Source of the DNA: UBA6022 sp032154105
GTDB taxonomy: Bacteria; Patescibacteriota; Saccharimonadia; Saccharimonadales; Saccharimonadaceae
Direction: 5' to 3'
DNA: 64,000 nucleotides
Assembly: GCA_032154105.1 (NCBI GenBank)
Contig: JALDYI010000001.1
Coordinates: forward strand, 164,589-228,588
Below the pieces are notes generated by a model. That model worked only from the letters and a program-made list of their open reading frames with translations. It had not been told where the DNA came from and did no database searches. How positions within the stretch are numbered: the stretch's first letter is position 1; each line of letters opens with the position of its first letter. The translations under genes and the position numbers were made by a program. Of this stretch, positions 1-6,275 are shown one piece after another.

Positions 1-4
1 AAGG

Positions 5-166
5 CTAAGTAACTAAATCGGATGACAAGTTAAATAGCCTGACAATTTCTTGCAACTTATAATTGTCATACTTGTTAGGATTGAAAGTTAGAAATACGTC
101 GGCTATCCGGCACCAAGATATTATTACAATATGGCCCCTGTAAAACGTCGAGTAAATCGGCGTTTT
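5..166 (-). repeat. Array repeat copy A: 3' gene fragment plus terminator block
   Basis: On the minus strand a frame opens at a TGC codon (110-112) and runs exactly 35 codons to a TAG at 5-7. It starts with the conserved residues CRIADVFLT and contains YKLQEIV. The first part is a 28-bp core (87-114) identical in copies B and E. To its right lies a 52-bp block (115-166), shared with copies C and D, that ends in a hairpin (AAAACGTCGA / TCGGCGTTTT, 142-166) suited to terminate transcription in either direction. No start codon or gene body is attached, so this is a gene tail, not a whole gene. The window edge prevents seeing whether the array continues to the left. Confidence 0.8.
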
Positions 167-284
167 ATATTTCTACCCAAACTATGACTCTAACTTTATC
201 TCTGTTATTATAAATTTAATATAGAACGTAACTATCTTGCGACGACAGAAAAAGTAAGAGTAGAGTTATCAGAGGAATTAATCT

Positions 285-1019
285 ATGAAAACCGTATTAG
301 TTACAGGTGCAACTCGTGGAATAGGGAGAGCTATTACCGAAAAGCTGCTTTCAGAAGGTAATACAGTGTATGGGGTATATAAAGAAAGCAATAAGCAGGC
401 TGATGAATTAACTGCAAAGTACGGTGAAAAGATTGAGTTGCTGCAAGCAGACCTTGGGAAAAAAGAGCAGATAGCCAAGCTTCTTGAAAGGCTCAAAGAT
501 ATAGAGCTGGATGGAATAGTTAATAATGCAGGCGTAGTGTATTTAACTAAGTGGGATGAGCTTAACTTTGACGAATGGGACGAAACACTAGCAGTTAACT
601 TGACTGCGCCACTGAAATTAGCGCACGGACTACGGGCTAACCTAAAAAATGGTTCAACCGTAGTGAACATAGCTAGCGTGGATGGTTTCTGTGCTGGATA
701 CGACACGGTTGCTTATGCTGCTAGCAAAGCTGGACTGATAAGTCTCACAAAATCTTTGGCGGCAATACTCGGTTCAAGAAGTATTCGAGTTAATGCAATA
801 GCCCCTGGTTGGGTTGAAACTGAAATGACGGCAAATAGTATGCCCGATGAAAGCAAAGAACTTACACCACTTAAACGTAATGCAAAACCAGAAGAAATAG
901 CCGATGTGGTGAGTTTTCTGCTATCTGATAGGTCTAGCTTTATTAATGGTACGACCATAACTGTAGACGGCGGGCTTACGGTGGTGGATTACACTTTATA
1001 TAAAGAGTCTGAACGATAG
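285..1019 (+). CDS. Short-chain dehydrogenase/reductase (SDR) family oxidoreductase
   Basis: A 244-residue classical SDR enzyme expected to use NAD(P)H to reduce a carbonyl or oxidise an alcohol. The nucleotide-binding motif TGATRGIG is at residues 7-14, NNAG at 80-83, the catalytic Ser131, Tyr144 and Lys148 are all present, and APG follows at 173-175. It resembles the FabG-like group, but there is no fatty-acid gene nearby and the substrate cannot be read. The ATG at 285 is preceded by AGAGGA at 271-276. It is the sole gene between repeat copies A and B, in AT-rich DNA unlike the rest of the window, which suggests acquisition as a cassette. Confidence 0.9.
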   Translation: MKTVLVTGATRGIGRAITEKLLSEGNTVYGVYKESNKQADELTAKYGEKIELLQADLGKKEQIAKLLERLKDIELDGIVNNAGVVYLTKWDELNFDEWDETLAVNLTAPLKLAHGLRANLKNGSTVVNIASVDGFCAGYDTVAYAASKAGLISLTKSLAAILGSRSIRVNAIAPGWVETEMTANSMPDESKELTPLKRNAKPEEIADVVSFLLSDRSSFINGTTITVDGGLTVVDYTLYKESER

Positions 1020-1021
1020 AA

Positions 1022-1131
1022 TTATCTGATTAGACTATCTGATATATTAAATTGATTCACGAGTTCTTTGAGTTTATAGAAGTCAACTTCCTCAGGGTTA
1101 GCGGTTAGAAATACGTCGGCTATCCGGCACC
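1022..1131 (-). repeat. Array repeat copy B: 3' gene fragment
   Basis: The 28-bp core (1104-1131) is identical to copies A and E. The minus-strand frame from the TGC at 1127-1129 runs 35 codons to TAA (1022-1024), beginning CRIADVFLT and containing YKLKEL. The stop codon sits directly behind the SDR gene. Unlike A, C and D, it is not followed by the 52-bp terminator block; homology stops at GGCACC. Confidence 0.8.
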
Positions 1132-1190
1132 GGATACGAAATTATTCACCTACCGACCCCCCTGTTCCGGTCAATTAAGAGCCCATGTAA

Positions 1191-1218
1191 TTGACAAAGA
1201 TAAATATTATGTTACAAT
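1191..1218 (+). promoter_or_regulatory. Promoter of the 1230 gene
   Basis: A -35 TTGACA (1191-1196) and a -10 TACAAT (1213-1218) are 16 bases apart. Transcription should begin near 1225, about five bases before the ATG at 1230, so a longer reading frame that starts inside this promoter (1191) is not credible. Confidence 0.75.
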
Positions 1219-1229
1219 CTTTCTATTAT

Positions 1230-1781
1230 ATGTCTGAATTCAATAAACACATAGAAAATCGTGACCTCGCACATACTATGGCCTTGGCGGAAGTGTCCCA
1301 TCGAGCCATTGCTCAAACCGCGCTCGAATATGGTGAAATTGAAGCTCACGCCGCCGCACTTAGGACCGCTAAGAAATTAGGGTTGCAGGCTGGCAAGGTA
1401 TACCTTCAAGAAATGCTAGTAGACCTCGAGCTTCAAGAGCAAGAGTTTTTGCATGAAGTGAACGTTGTTCGCACTACCGAGGATGAGATGTTTAGCTTCA
1501 ATCCTGAGCGTCGCTACACACGTAATACTAGGACACGGGCATGGAATGCACTGGAAAGAGGACATAAAGTCTATGAACAACACGGCTTGCAGGATGTTTT
1601 AGTTACTGAAAATGCTACATCCACTGGCTGGGGTCGCCCTAAGGTTGTCGCTCTCAACCTCGACGAACGCGTTATGGGCATACTGCCCGAAATACAAGAA
1701 TGTGGCAAACTCTCGCAAGCGTTTATCAAGGAGTTTTACGCTACTAAGCTTACTGAAAGAGAAGTCGAGTCTGCTGAATAG
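1230..1781 (+). CDS. Hypothetical protein of unknown family
   Basis: A 183-residue soluble, charged protein that I do not recognise. It is predicted mostly helical, with a long Ala/Glu-rich helical stretch over roughly residues 15-75 and a basic segment RRYTRNTRTRAWN near 90-102. There is no signal peptide or membrane segment. The start ATG at 1230 is chosen because the promoter -10 ends at 1218, giving a nearly leaderless transcript and no Shine-Dalgarno site. It is the only gene between repeat copies B and C. The 3' flank (1782-2018) contains no other gene that I can support. Confidence 0.65.
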   Translation: MSEFNKHIENRDLAHTMALAEVSHRAIAQTALEYGEIEAHAAALRTAKKLGLQAGKVYLQEMLVDLELQEQEFLHEVNVVRTTEDEMFSFNPERRYTRNTRTRAWNALERGHKVYEQHGLQDVLVTENATSTGWGRPKVVALNLDERVMGILPEIQECGKLSQAFIKEFYATKLTEREVESAE

Positions 1782-2018
1782 TGCATAAAAACTTATATAC
1801 TAGCTGATAAGCCCGCCCTTATTGCGATGTCGCCCCATTCTTTATGAGAAGTATTTATTTTTCGAGCTTATATTAGGGCTGCGACAGAGATGGCTCACCT
1901 AAGAGTGCACTAGTAGATGATTAATTCCGCAAGGGCTTGAGGTACTGGTAGAGCGGGAACGCTCAGGCTCGGTTCATTAATGATATAGTCTAAGAGTTTA
2001 AGTAGATTCTGTTCCGCT

Positions 2019-2078
2019 GCACCAAGATATTATCACAATATGACCCCTGTAAAACGTCGAGTAAATCGGCGTTTTTTT
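2019..2078 (-). repeat. Array repeat copy C: terminator block without the gene tail
   Basis: The block from GCACC (2019-2023) through the hairpin at 2051-2078 matches copies A and D, including the inverted repeat ATATT-N5-AATAT and the terminator stem. To the left of GCACC the homology ends abruptly: the minus-strand frame reads only CSGTEST and then a stop at 1998-2000. This is the one copy that has the terminator block but not the 35-codon tail. The 349-base stretch between the flanking genes otherwise holds nothing that I can identify. Confidence 0.75.
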
Positions 2079-2130
2079 AATTGACAGCAATAGGACTCTA
2101 ACTCGGGGAATAAGTGATAAGATAAGACAT

Positions 2131-2580
2131 ATGGATTCAAAAAAGCCTAATTTGAAAAGAATGGACAACATCGGTATCGTTGTTGAATCTCTCGATGAAG
2201 TAGTCTCTTTTTTCACCGAGCTTGGATTAACGCTTGAAGGGCGAGCAATGGTTGATGGGGAATGGGCTGGACGAGTTACTGGCTTGGGTAACCAGAGTGT
2301 TGAGATAGCAATGATGGTAACTCCAGATGGACATAGCAGGATTGAATTATCACGATTCTTAGCCCCCGCAGTAGTAGCCGACCATCGCAGCACACCTGTA
2401 AATGCACTCGGCTATCTGCGCAGCATGTTTACCGTCGAGGACATAGGCGATACGGTGGCTCGGTTACAAGAACACGGCGCAAAGCTTGTCGGTGAAATCG
2501 TTCAGTATGAGGATTCTTATCGCCTGTGCTACGTTCGTGGTCCTGAGCAAATTCTCATTGGACTAGCAGAAGAACTCTAA
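2131..2580 (+). CDS. VOC (glyoxalase/dioxygenase fold) family protein
   Basis: A 149-residue protein with two beta-alpha-beta-beta-beta units typical of the vicinal oxygen chelate superfamily. The first begins MDNIGIVVESLDEVVSFF (residues 11-28) and the second LGYLRSMFTVEDIGDTVARL around 93-112. It could be a metal-dependent glyoxalase-like enzyme or a resistance or binding protein; the family is too diverse to name a substrate. No clear Shine-Dalgarno site precedes the ATG at 2131; an ATG at 2161 is an alternative start. It lies in the cassette between repeats C and D. Confidence 0.8.
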   Translation: MDSKKPNLKRMDNIGIVVESLDEVVSFFTELGLTLEGRAMVDGEWAGRVTGLGNQSVEIAMMVTPDGHSRIELSRFLAPAVVADHRSTPVNALGYLRSMFTVEDIGDTVARLQEHGAKLVGEIVQYEDSYRLCYVRGPEQILIGLAEEL

Positions 2581-2585
2581 GAATT

Positions 2586-2759
2586 ATGAAAAAAGTTCAT
2601 TTACTATTCCTCCTTATAATCTCTTTTTCTATTTCTAGGTTCGTATTTTTTCTTATTAATGACCCTGAAGGGCCAAACCTATTTATAGTTACGGTTTTTG
2701 CAATAATTATATTTGTGCCAATTTCTTTTATTTATCTCAAAACTTCAAAGACTAAGTAG
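2586..2759 (+). CDS. Small membrane protein, 57 residues
   Basis: An ATG five bases behind the VOC stop opens a 57-codon frame: a short MKK start, a hydrophobic helix (about residues 5-24), a polar turn NDPEGP, a second hydrophobic helix (about 32-50) and a basic LKTSKTK tail. It would be a two-helix inner-membrane protein with both ends in the cytoplasm. Its last codons overlap the stop end of repeat copy D. No family is recognised, and the Shine-Dalgarno site is weak. Confidence 0.5.
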   Translation: MKKVHLLFLLIISFSISRFVFFLINDPEGPNLFIVTVFAIIIFVPISFIYLKTSKTK

Positions 2760-2913
2760 TTAGGTCCGGCGACAAGTTAAATAGCCTGACAATTTCCTGT
2801 AACTTATGATTGTCGTAACAGCCAGGGCTTAGAGTTAGAAATACGTACGCTGTCTGGCACCAAGATATTATCACAATATAACCCCTATAAAACGTCGAGT
2901 AAATCGGCGTTTT
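2752..2913 (-). repeat. Array repeat copy D: 3' gene fragment plus terminator block
   Basis: The minus-strand frame from the TGC at 2857-2859 runs 35 codons to TAG (2752-2754) and shares YDN.YKLQEIV with copy A (YDNHKLQEIV here). Differences from A near the end are largely synonymous (TTG/TTA, CAA/CAG, TCA/TCG, GAT/GAC, TTA/CTA). The core (2834-2861) has diverged at several positions. The 52-bp block (2862-2913) with its hairpin (2889-2913) follows on the right. Confidence 0.8.
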
Positions 2914-2938
2914 ATAGTTAGACTCAAAAAACTGTAAT

Positions 2939-3730
2939 TTATAGTTTTTCGAGATTTGCAATAAATTCTTCTATATTTTGCACTCTGTCTTTAGGGTTTG
3001 GATTTAGCGCATGCGTAAAGAATGGTCGCAAATGTTCGAAATTTTCAGGTAGTGGTGGCTTAAGATGTAAGATTCTAGATAATTCACGTTTTTCGTCATT
3101 AGTCCTATCTTCCATAGGCTTTAATCGATATAAATTACTGCCGTGAGTAAGTTGATAAAGTATGACAGCAAGAGAATAAGTCGTAGCGCTTTCAAGCATT
3201 TTGCTTCCTATATCAAACTCTTCGGGAGCCATTGTCTCCCAGGTACCCGTTTCCACATCAACTAAAGCAGTCCTATCGATGCCTATCTTGACGTCAGCCT
3301 CATGGTCGACTAACGAAACATTTTCATCAGTAATTAGAATGTGATTTAGATTAAAGTCTCTATAATAGTAACCACAATCTCGCAGTGCGATTAGGCCTAG
3401 AGCGAGGTGTTGTATTATACCTACGCTTTCATCAATTGTCAGCTTTCGACTTAACCAATTTTCATCTAAATCAATATACTTACCAAGTGGAATGCCAGGC
3501 CTTTTTTCAAGAGCCAAGTAATGTATAGCGTCATGCTCAACGCTTCCTTTTAGACGAGGAAAATAATTACTATTCAAACTTTCTAACACTTCTTTTTCTC
3601 GTTGCATGCTAGTTGAGCGTCGTTTGATTATTACATTTTCGCTATTTAGGTGCGCATCGAATACACTCGATGTGTCGCAGTAGGGTGACTGGTATAATTT
3701 TTCTCCCAGCACCATCTGTTCATATTCCAT
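2939..3730 (-). CDS. Protein kinase-like protein, possibly degenerate
   Basis: A 263-residue Ser/Thr-kinase-fold protein on the minus strand, with no membrane segment or sensor domain. The ATP-site lysine is plausibly Lys36 (VIIKRR). The catalytic loop reads YRDFNLNH (123-130), so the HRD Asp125 is kept, but the usual Lys and Asn are replaced by Asn127 and His130. The DFG motif appears as DHE (142-144), and APE is intact at 168-170. It may be a weak kinase or a pseudokinase. It is the only array gene read leftwards. The start ATG at 3730 has a poor Shine-Dalgarno site. Confidence 0.75.
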   Translation of the reverse strand: MEYEQMVLGEKLYQSPYCDTSSVFDAHLNSENVIIKRRSTSMQREKEVLESLNSNYFPRLKGSVEHDAIHYLALEKRPGIPLGKYIDLDENWLSRKLTIDESVGIIQHLALGLIALRDCGYYYRDFNLNHILITDENVSLVDHEADVKIGIDRTALVDVETGTWETMAPEEFDIGSKMLESATTYSLAVILYQLTHGSNLYRLKPMEDRTNDEKRELSRILHLKPPLPENFEHLRPFFTHALNPNPKDRVQNIEEFIANLEKL

Positions 3731-3770
3731 ATCTCAATAGTACATCATGAAATAAGGAGGATGTATTGTA

Positions 3771-3880
3771 TCAGTATATTGAACTTCCTTCGAGATTAAA
3801 TTGTTGAGCTAACTCTTTTAGCTTGTAGTGATCTATATTTTCATCATTGACGGTTAGAAATACGTCGGCTATCCGGCACC
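3771..3880 (-). repeat. Array repeat copy E: 3' gene fragment
   Basis: The 28-bp core (3853-3880) is identical to A and B. The minus-strand frame from the TGC at 3876-3878 runs 35 codons to TGA (3771-3773) with CRIADVFLT and YKLKEL. Against copy B the shared codons differ synonymously (AAG/AAA, CTA/CTC, GAG/GAA, TTA/CTC). Homology ends at GGCACC; a different terminator follows on the right. Confidence 0.8.
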
Positions 3881-3893
3881 AAATGTTAATCAT
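3771..3893 (-). CDS. Possible 40-residue peptide containing repeat tail E
   Basis: Only in copy E does an in-frame ATG (3891-3893) lie just upstream of the repeat tail, giving a 40-residue frame beginning MINIWCRIADVFLT and ending in SSIY. No Shine-Dalgarno site or promoter is evident, and a strong hairpin at 3894-3916 abuts the start. It could be expressed by chance or be a remnant. Confidence 0.25.
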   Translation of the reverse strand: MINIWCRIADVFLTVNDENIDHYKLKELAQQFNLEGSSIY

Positions 3894-3916
3894 AGGACGC
3901 TTCGGCGTTCTTTTTG
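3894..3916 (+). terminator. Terminator at array copy E
   Basis: The stem AGGACGC / GCGTTCT with a TTCG loop is followed by TTTT. It sits at the same relative place as the terminator of copies A, C and D but is unrelated in sequence. Confidence 0.65.
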
Positions 3917-3973
3917 ATTTACCTTAAGTGCTAAAATAGTAGTAGATATAACTTTAAATGAGGAGTTGATGAA

Positions 3974-4354
3974 ATGGCTAAATACATTGATGGATTTGTT
4001 CTGGTGGTACCGAAGGGTAAAGAAGCTGAGTATCAGAAAATGGCAGAAGAAGGGCGAGATTCTTGGATGAAGCACGGTGCCCTTCAGTACTTTGAATCTA
4101 GGGGTGATGATCTTAAGCAACAAGAAATGGGACCAGATAAAACACGTTCTTTTAGCGAAATGGCTGGCGCAGAAGATGGAGATGACGTATGGTTCTCTTT
4201 TATTGTGTTTGAATCCAAGCAGCACCGCGATGAGGTAAACAAAAAGGTGATGGAAGAGATGGACGAAGCCTATAAAGAACAAAGCGACTTTGTATCGCCC
4301 TTCGAGATGAACAAAATGGCGTATGGTGGGTTTGAGGTTCTCGTTGAAGGTTAA
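3974..4354 (+). CDS. DUF1428 (YbaA-like) family protein
   Basis: A 126-residue protein with the family hallmarks YIDGFVLVVPKGKEAEYQKM at the start, HGALQYFE in the middle, FESKQHRDEVNKKVM, and the ending MAYGGFEVLVEG. Family members are small cytosolic dimeric alpha/beta-barrel proteins of unknown function. GAGGAG lies a few bases before the ATG. It is the only gene between repeats E and F. Confidence 0.88.
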   Translation: MAKYIDGFVLVVPKGKEAEYQKMAEEGRDSWMKHGALQYFESRGDDLKQQEMGPDKTRSFSEMAGAEDGDDVWFSFIVFESKQHRDEVNKKVMEEMDEAYKEQSDFVSPFEMNKMAYGGFEVLVEG

Positions 4355-4405
4355 AAGGCTTAGCTTGCCGAAACATTCCTTTACGTGTGCGCAACCATTA
4401 GTTTC

Positions 4406-4434
4406 TTGATATTAGTGGCTGCAAAGACTAACAT
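4406..4434 (+). promoter_or_regulatory. Promoter of the XRE regulator gene
   Basis: A -35 TTGATA (4406-4411) and a -10 TAACAT (4429-4434) are 17 bases apart, placing the transcript start about 20 bases before the ATG at 4463 and leaving room for the AAGGAA site. Confidence 0.6.
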
Positions 4435-4462
4435 CGTAACAGTTAGTTAAAAGGAATATAGA

Positions 4463-4894
4463 ATGAATATCGGCAAAAGAATACACGAAATACGACAGCA
4501 GAAAAACATCACTCAGGAACAACTTGCGAAAGACTTGGCTATTTCACGCCAGGCGGTATCGAAATGGGAAAGCGGCAAAGCTATCCCTGATATCGAAAAC
4601 CTTATGTATATTAGCAATTTGTATGACGTATCGCTCGATGAACTCATCAAGGGAGATGACAAGGTGAGTCAAAAATTAGTTGCCGATGCAAGTGCAAAGA
4701 AGTGGCACAAGCTTAGCATTCTATTCTTTATTGCGCTTCTTGTGTATATTATCTGGTTTGGTTCTTTACATGGTATATGGCAAATCGGCCTAGGTATTGC
4801 TACCCTGAGTATGCTTATTATCGACACTCGGGTACTCCTAAGAGATCGTGTCTCGAAGCCTCAAAAAGTACAAGTTATTAGAGCTGGCGGCTAG
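4463..4894 (+). CDS. XRE-family regulator with a C-terminal membrane hairpin
   Basis: A 143-residue protein. Residues 1-65 are a Cro/CI-type helix-turn-helix (IGKRIHEIRQQKNITQEQLA, then ISRQAVSKWESGKAIPDIE). Residues about 82-122 contain two membrane helices (LSILFFIALLVYIIWF and IWQIGLGIATLSMLII), so the repressor would be membrane-tethered. This layout is common in Firmicutes-type regulators next to membrane genes. The AAGGAA Shine-Dalgarno site is well placed. The final Gly-Gly-stop lies inside repeat copy F, so the repeat supplies the stop codon. Confidence 0.85.
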   Translation: MNIGKRIHEIRQQKNITQEQLAKDLAISRQAVSKWESGKAIPDIENLMYISNLYDVSLDELIKGDDKVSQKLVADASAKKWHKLSILFFIALLVYIIWFGSLHGIWQIGLGIATLSMLIIDTRVLLRDRVSKPQKVQVIRAGG

Positions 4895-4917
4895 AAGTAC
4901 GTCAGTTGTCTAGCACC
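4890..4917 (-). repeat. Array repeat copy F: degenerate core
   Basis: The 28 bases align without gaps to the core of A, B and E and end at the same GCACC boundary, but about a third of the positions differ. The minus-strand frame reads C-stop-TTDVLLA, so the reading frame is broken at the second codon. It marks the right end of the array. Confidence 0.6.
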
Positions 4918-4953
4918 AAAACAAGCCCCGGCTGTGAGCCGGGTTTTGTTTTG
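4918..4953 (+). terminator. Terminator behind the XRE regulator gene
   Basis: The stem CCCGGCT / AGCCGGG with a GTG loop is flanked by AAAAC and TTTTG, then TTTTG. It lies immediately right of repeat copy F and is a third distinct terminator sequence at the same place in the repeat unit. Confidence 0.8.
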
Positions 4954-5001
4954 TCGGATCTGTGGGCTGTCGATTATAATAAAGAGGAAGGAGATGCGGA
5001 T

Positions 5002-5379
5002 ATGGCGGATAATTTGAATGAAAGTGTCAAAGAGGCACTTGATCGTACGAAGATCATGGCACTTTCGACAATTGGGCCAGATGGAAGCTGGACGTGCCCA
5101 GTACATTATCAATACAACGATAAAATGGAGCTATTCTTTATGTCGCTACCAGATACGAAGCATGTCGAGAACATTCATGCCGATCCGCGCGTATCGGTAG
5201 CGATCTTTACTCCTCCTGGCCTGGGCGGTGAAAAACTTGGCCTGCAAATTAAAGGCGCAGCGACCGATCTCGGTCCAGACGACGTACATAGTGCGTGGCA
5301 TAACTTTAAAATCACGCCAGAAGAAGTGTGGTGTCTTGACTCGCGTATCTCGCGTCAGAGACAGCGCGTAGAGTTGTAG
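5002..5379 (+). CDS. Pyridoxamine 5'-phosphate oxidase-like FMN-binding split-barrel protein
   Basis: A 125-residue split-barrel protein. IMALSTIGPDGSWTCPVHYQ (about residues 17-36), the stretch ELFFMSLPDTKHVENIHADP and VSVAIFTPPG are typical of the PNPOx-like/general stress protein 26 group, which binds a flavin or related cofactor. The ATG at 5002 is preferred over an upstream frame from 4906, because that longer frame passes through the terminator and the GGAAGGAG site at 4986-4993 fits 5002. The first gene right of the array, with a composition closer to the rest of the window. Confidence 0.82.
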   Translation: MADNLNESVKEALDRTKIMALSTIGPDGSWTCPVHYQYNDKMELFFMSLPDTKHVENIHADPRVSVAIFTPPGLGGEKLGLQIKGAATDLGPDDVHSAWHNFKITPEEVWCLDSRISRQRQRVEL

Positions 5380-5386
5380 ATTTAAG

Positions 5387-5413
5387 AATCGCCTCGCGGG
5401 GCGGTTTTATTTT
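5387..5413 (+). terminator. Terminator behind the PNPOx-like gene
   Basis: The stem AATCGCC / GGCGGTT with a six-base loop is followed by a T-rich run, eight bases after the stop codon. Confidence 0.7.
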
Positions 5414-5452
5414 TAGGCGCAGATCTATTTCTTCGGTTATTGCTATAATGAA

Positions 5453-5653
5453 TTGTATGGGCAAGCAAAAAACACACGCGGCGAGGACAAACTAGCAGTA
5501 GCTGTCGCTCTTGGTGTGCCGTATGGAATGTTGTTCGGAATTATTCTAGGTATAACAGTTTTACAGAATATTGGACTGGGTATCGCCATTGGGACGCCAC
5601 TTGGCGTTGTCGGTGGCCTGCTGTACGGAATGTACACTAACAAAAGAAAGTGA
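5453..5653 (+). CDS. Glycine-rich small membrane protein, probably frameshifted at its start
   Basis: The open frame (66 codons from a TTG at 5453) gives two Gly-rich membrane helices and a YTNKRK end. The start is problematic. A -10 TATAAT (5444-5449) predicts transcription from about 5456, just at an ATG at 5457, but that ATG is in another frame and stops after 12 codons. If the run of six A residues at 5467-5472 had seven, the ATG would read MGKQKNTRGEDKLAVAVALG straight into the protein. A one-base sequence error, a recent mutation or slippage are all possible. The 5663 gene follows nine bases later. Confidence 0.6.
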   Translation: MYGQAKNTRGEDKLAVAVALGVPYGMLFGIILGITVLQNIGLGIAIGTPLGVVGGLLYGMYTNKRK

Positions 5654-5662
5654 GCAAAGTAT

Positions 5663-5968
5663 ATGCCAGAGCAAAATAATGTCAGCGTAAAGAAAAGCAT
5701 TATCCGTATTGTTCTACTGACGGCGTGTATTTTGCTCGTGCCACTTGTGGCTATGCAGTTTAGCGATGAAGTTAGTTGGAGCCCGAGTGATTTCGTTATT
5801 GCTGGTGCGCTTCTCGTTGGCACCGGCCTTGTGTTTGAGTTCGTCGTTAGGAAGATCGCAAATCCTCGGCGCAGGCTTATCTTCGGTAGTATTCTTGTAC
5901 TTGCCTTTTTGTTGATATGGGCCGACTTGGCTGTTGGCATATTTGGCTTACCGTGGTCTGGATCGTAG
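5663..5968 (+). CDS. Small membrane protein, three helices
   Basis: A 101-residue protein with hydrophobic helices at about residues 13-31, 43-61 and 74-95 and an NPRRR cytoplasmic loop. No family is recognised. It follows the 5453 gene by nine bases and is probably co-transcribed with it. The end overlaps nothing functional; the next start is 10 bases away. Confidence 0.6.
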   Translation: MPEQNNVSVKKSIIRIVLLTACILLVPLVAMQFSDEVSWSPSDFVIAGALLVGTGLVFEFVVRKIANPRRRLIFGSILVLAFLLIWADLAVGIFGLPWSGS

Positions 5969-5978
5969 AGGCTGGAAT

Positions 5979-6272
5979 ATGAATCCTATGGTATTTACGG
6001 CAGCCGTCGAAAAAACACCAGGAAAGGGCGGGTGGCACTATGTGCGAATACCCGACAATGTTCGCTCCGGCCTGCGTAGCGCAAGTGGTAAGAATGGCAA
6101 TGTGCCAGTGCTTGTGACGATTGGTAAATCAACTTGGCCAAGCACTACTATGAGTATGGGTGGGCAGCGGTGGTTCGTGGCGGTCAAAGCTGACATTCGA
6201 AAGACTGAGAACATCCTGGAAGGTGATACGGTTTCGATTCGTATTGTACCTAACCTTGAGAGGATAAAGTAG
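5979..6272 (+). CDS. DUF1905 domain protein
   Basis: A 97-residue protein consisting of a single DUF1905 barrel: FTAAVEKTPGKGGWHYVRIP at the start, VPVLVTIGKSTWPSTTM, WFVAVKADIRKTENILEGD and VSIRIV. The fold is known from YdeI-related proteins; its biochemical role is not established. The ATG at 5979 is chosen because AGAGG precedes it and the domain begins there; an upstream frame from 5934 overlaps the previous gene. A longer protein with the same domain plus a YdeI tail is encoded at 7488. Confidence 0.8.
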   Translation: MNPMVFTAAVEKTPGKGGWHYVRIPDNVRSGLRSASGKNGNVPVLVTIGKSTWPSTTMSMGGQRWFVAVKADIRKTENILEGDTVSIRIVPNLERIK

Positions 6273-6275
6273 GTA

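Noticed and set aside
1998..2393. A 131-codon minus-strand frame over the VOC gene
   Set aside because: It is the antisense of the VOC coding sequence running into the terminator block of copy C; the VOC frame has clear family motifs.
2752..2961. A 69-codon minus-strand gene over repeat copy D
   Set aside because: Its first half is the kinase end and the terminator stem read as protein; only the last 35 codons are shared with other copies.
1..4917. Classical integron with attC sites
   Set aside because: The core starts GTTAGAA, close to the attC motif GTTRRRY, and the layout is cassette-like, but no matching RYYYAAC partner or folded inverted structure spans the repeat, no integrase gene is in the window, and the repeat shows coding-type substitutions instead.
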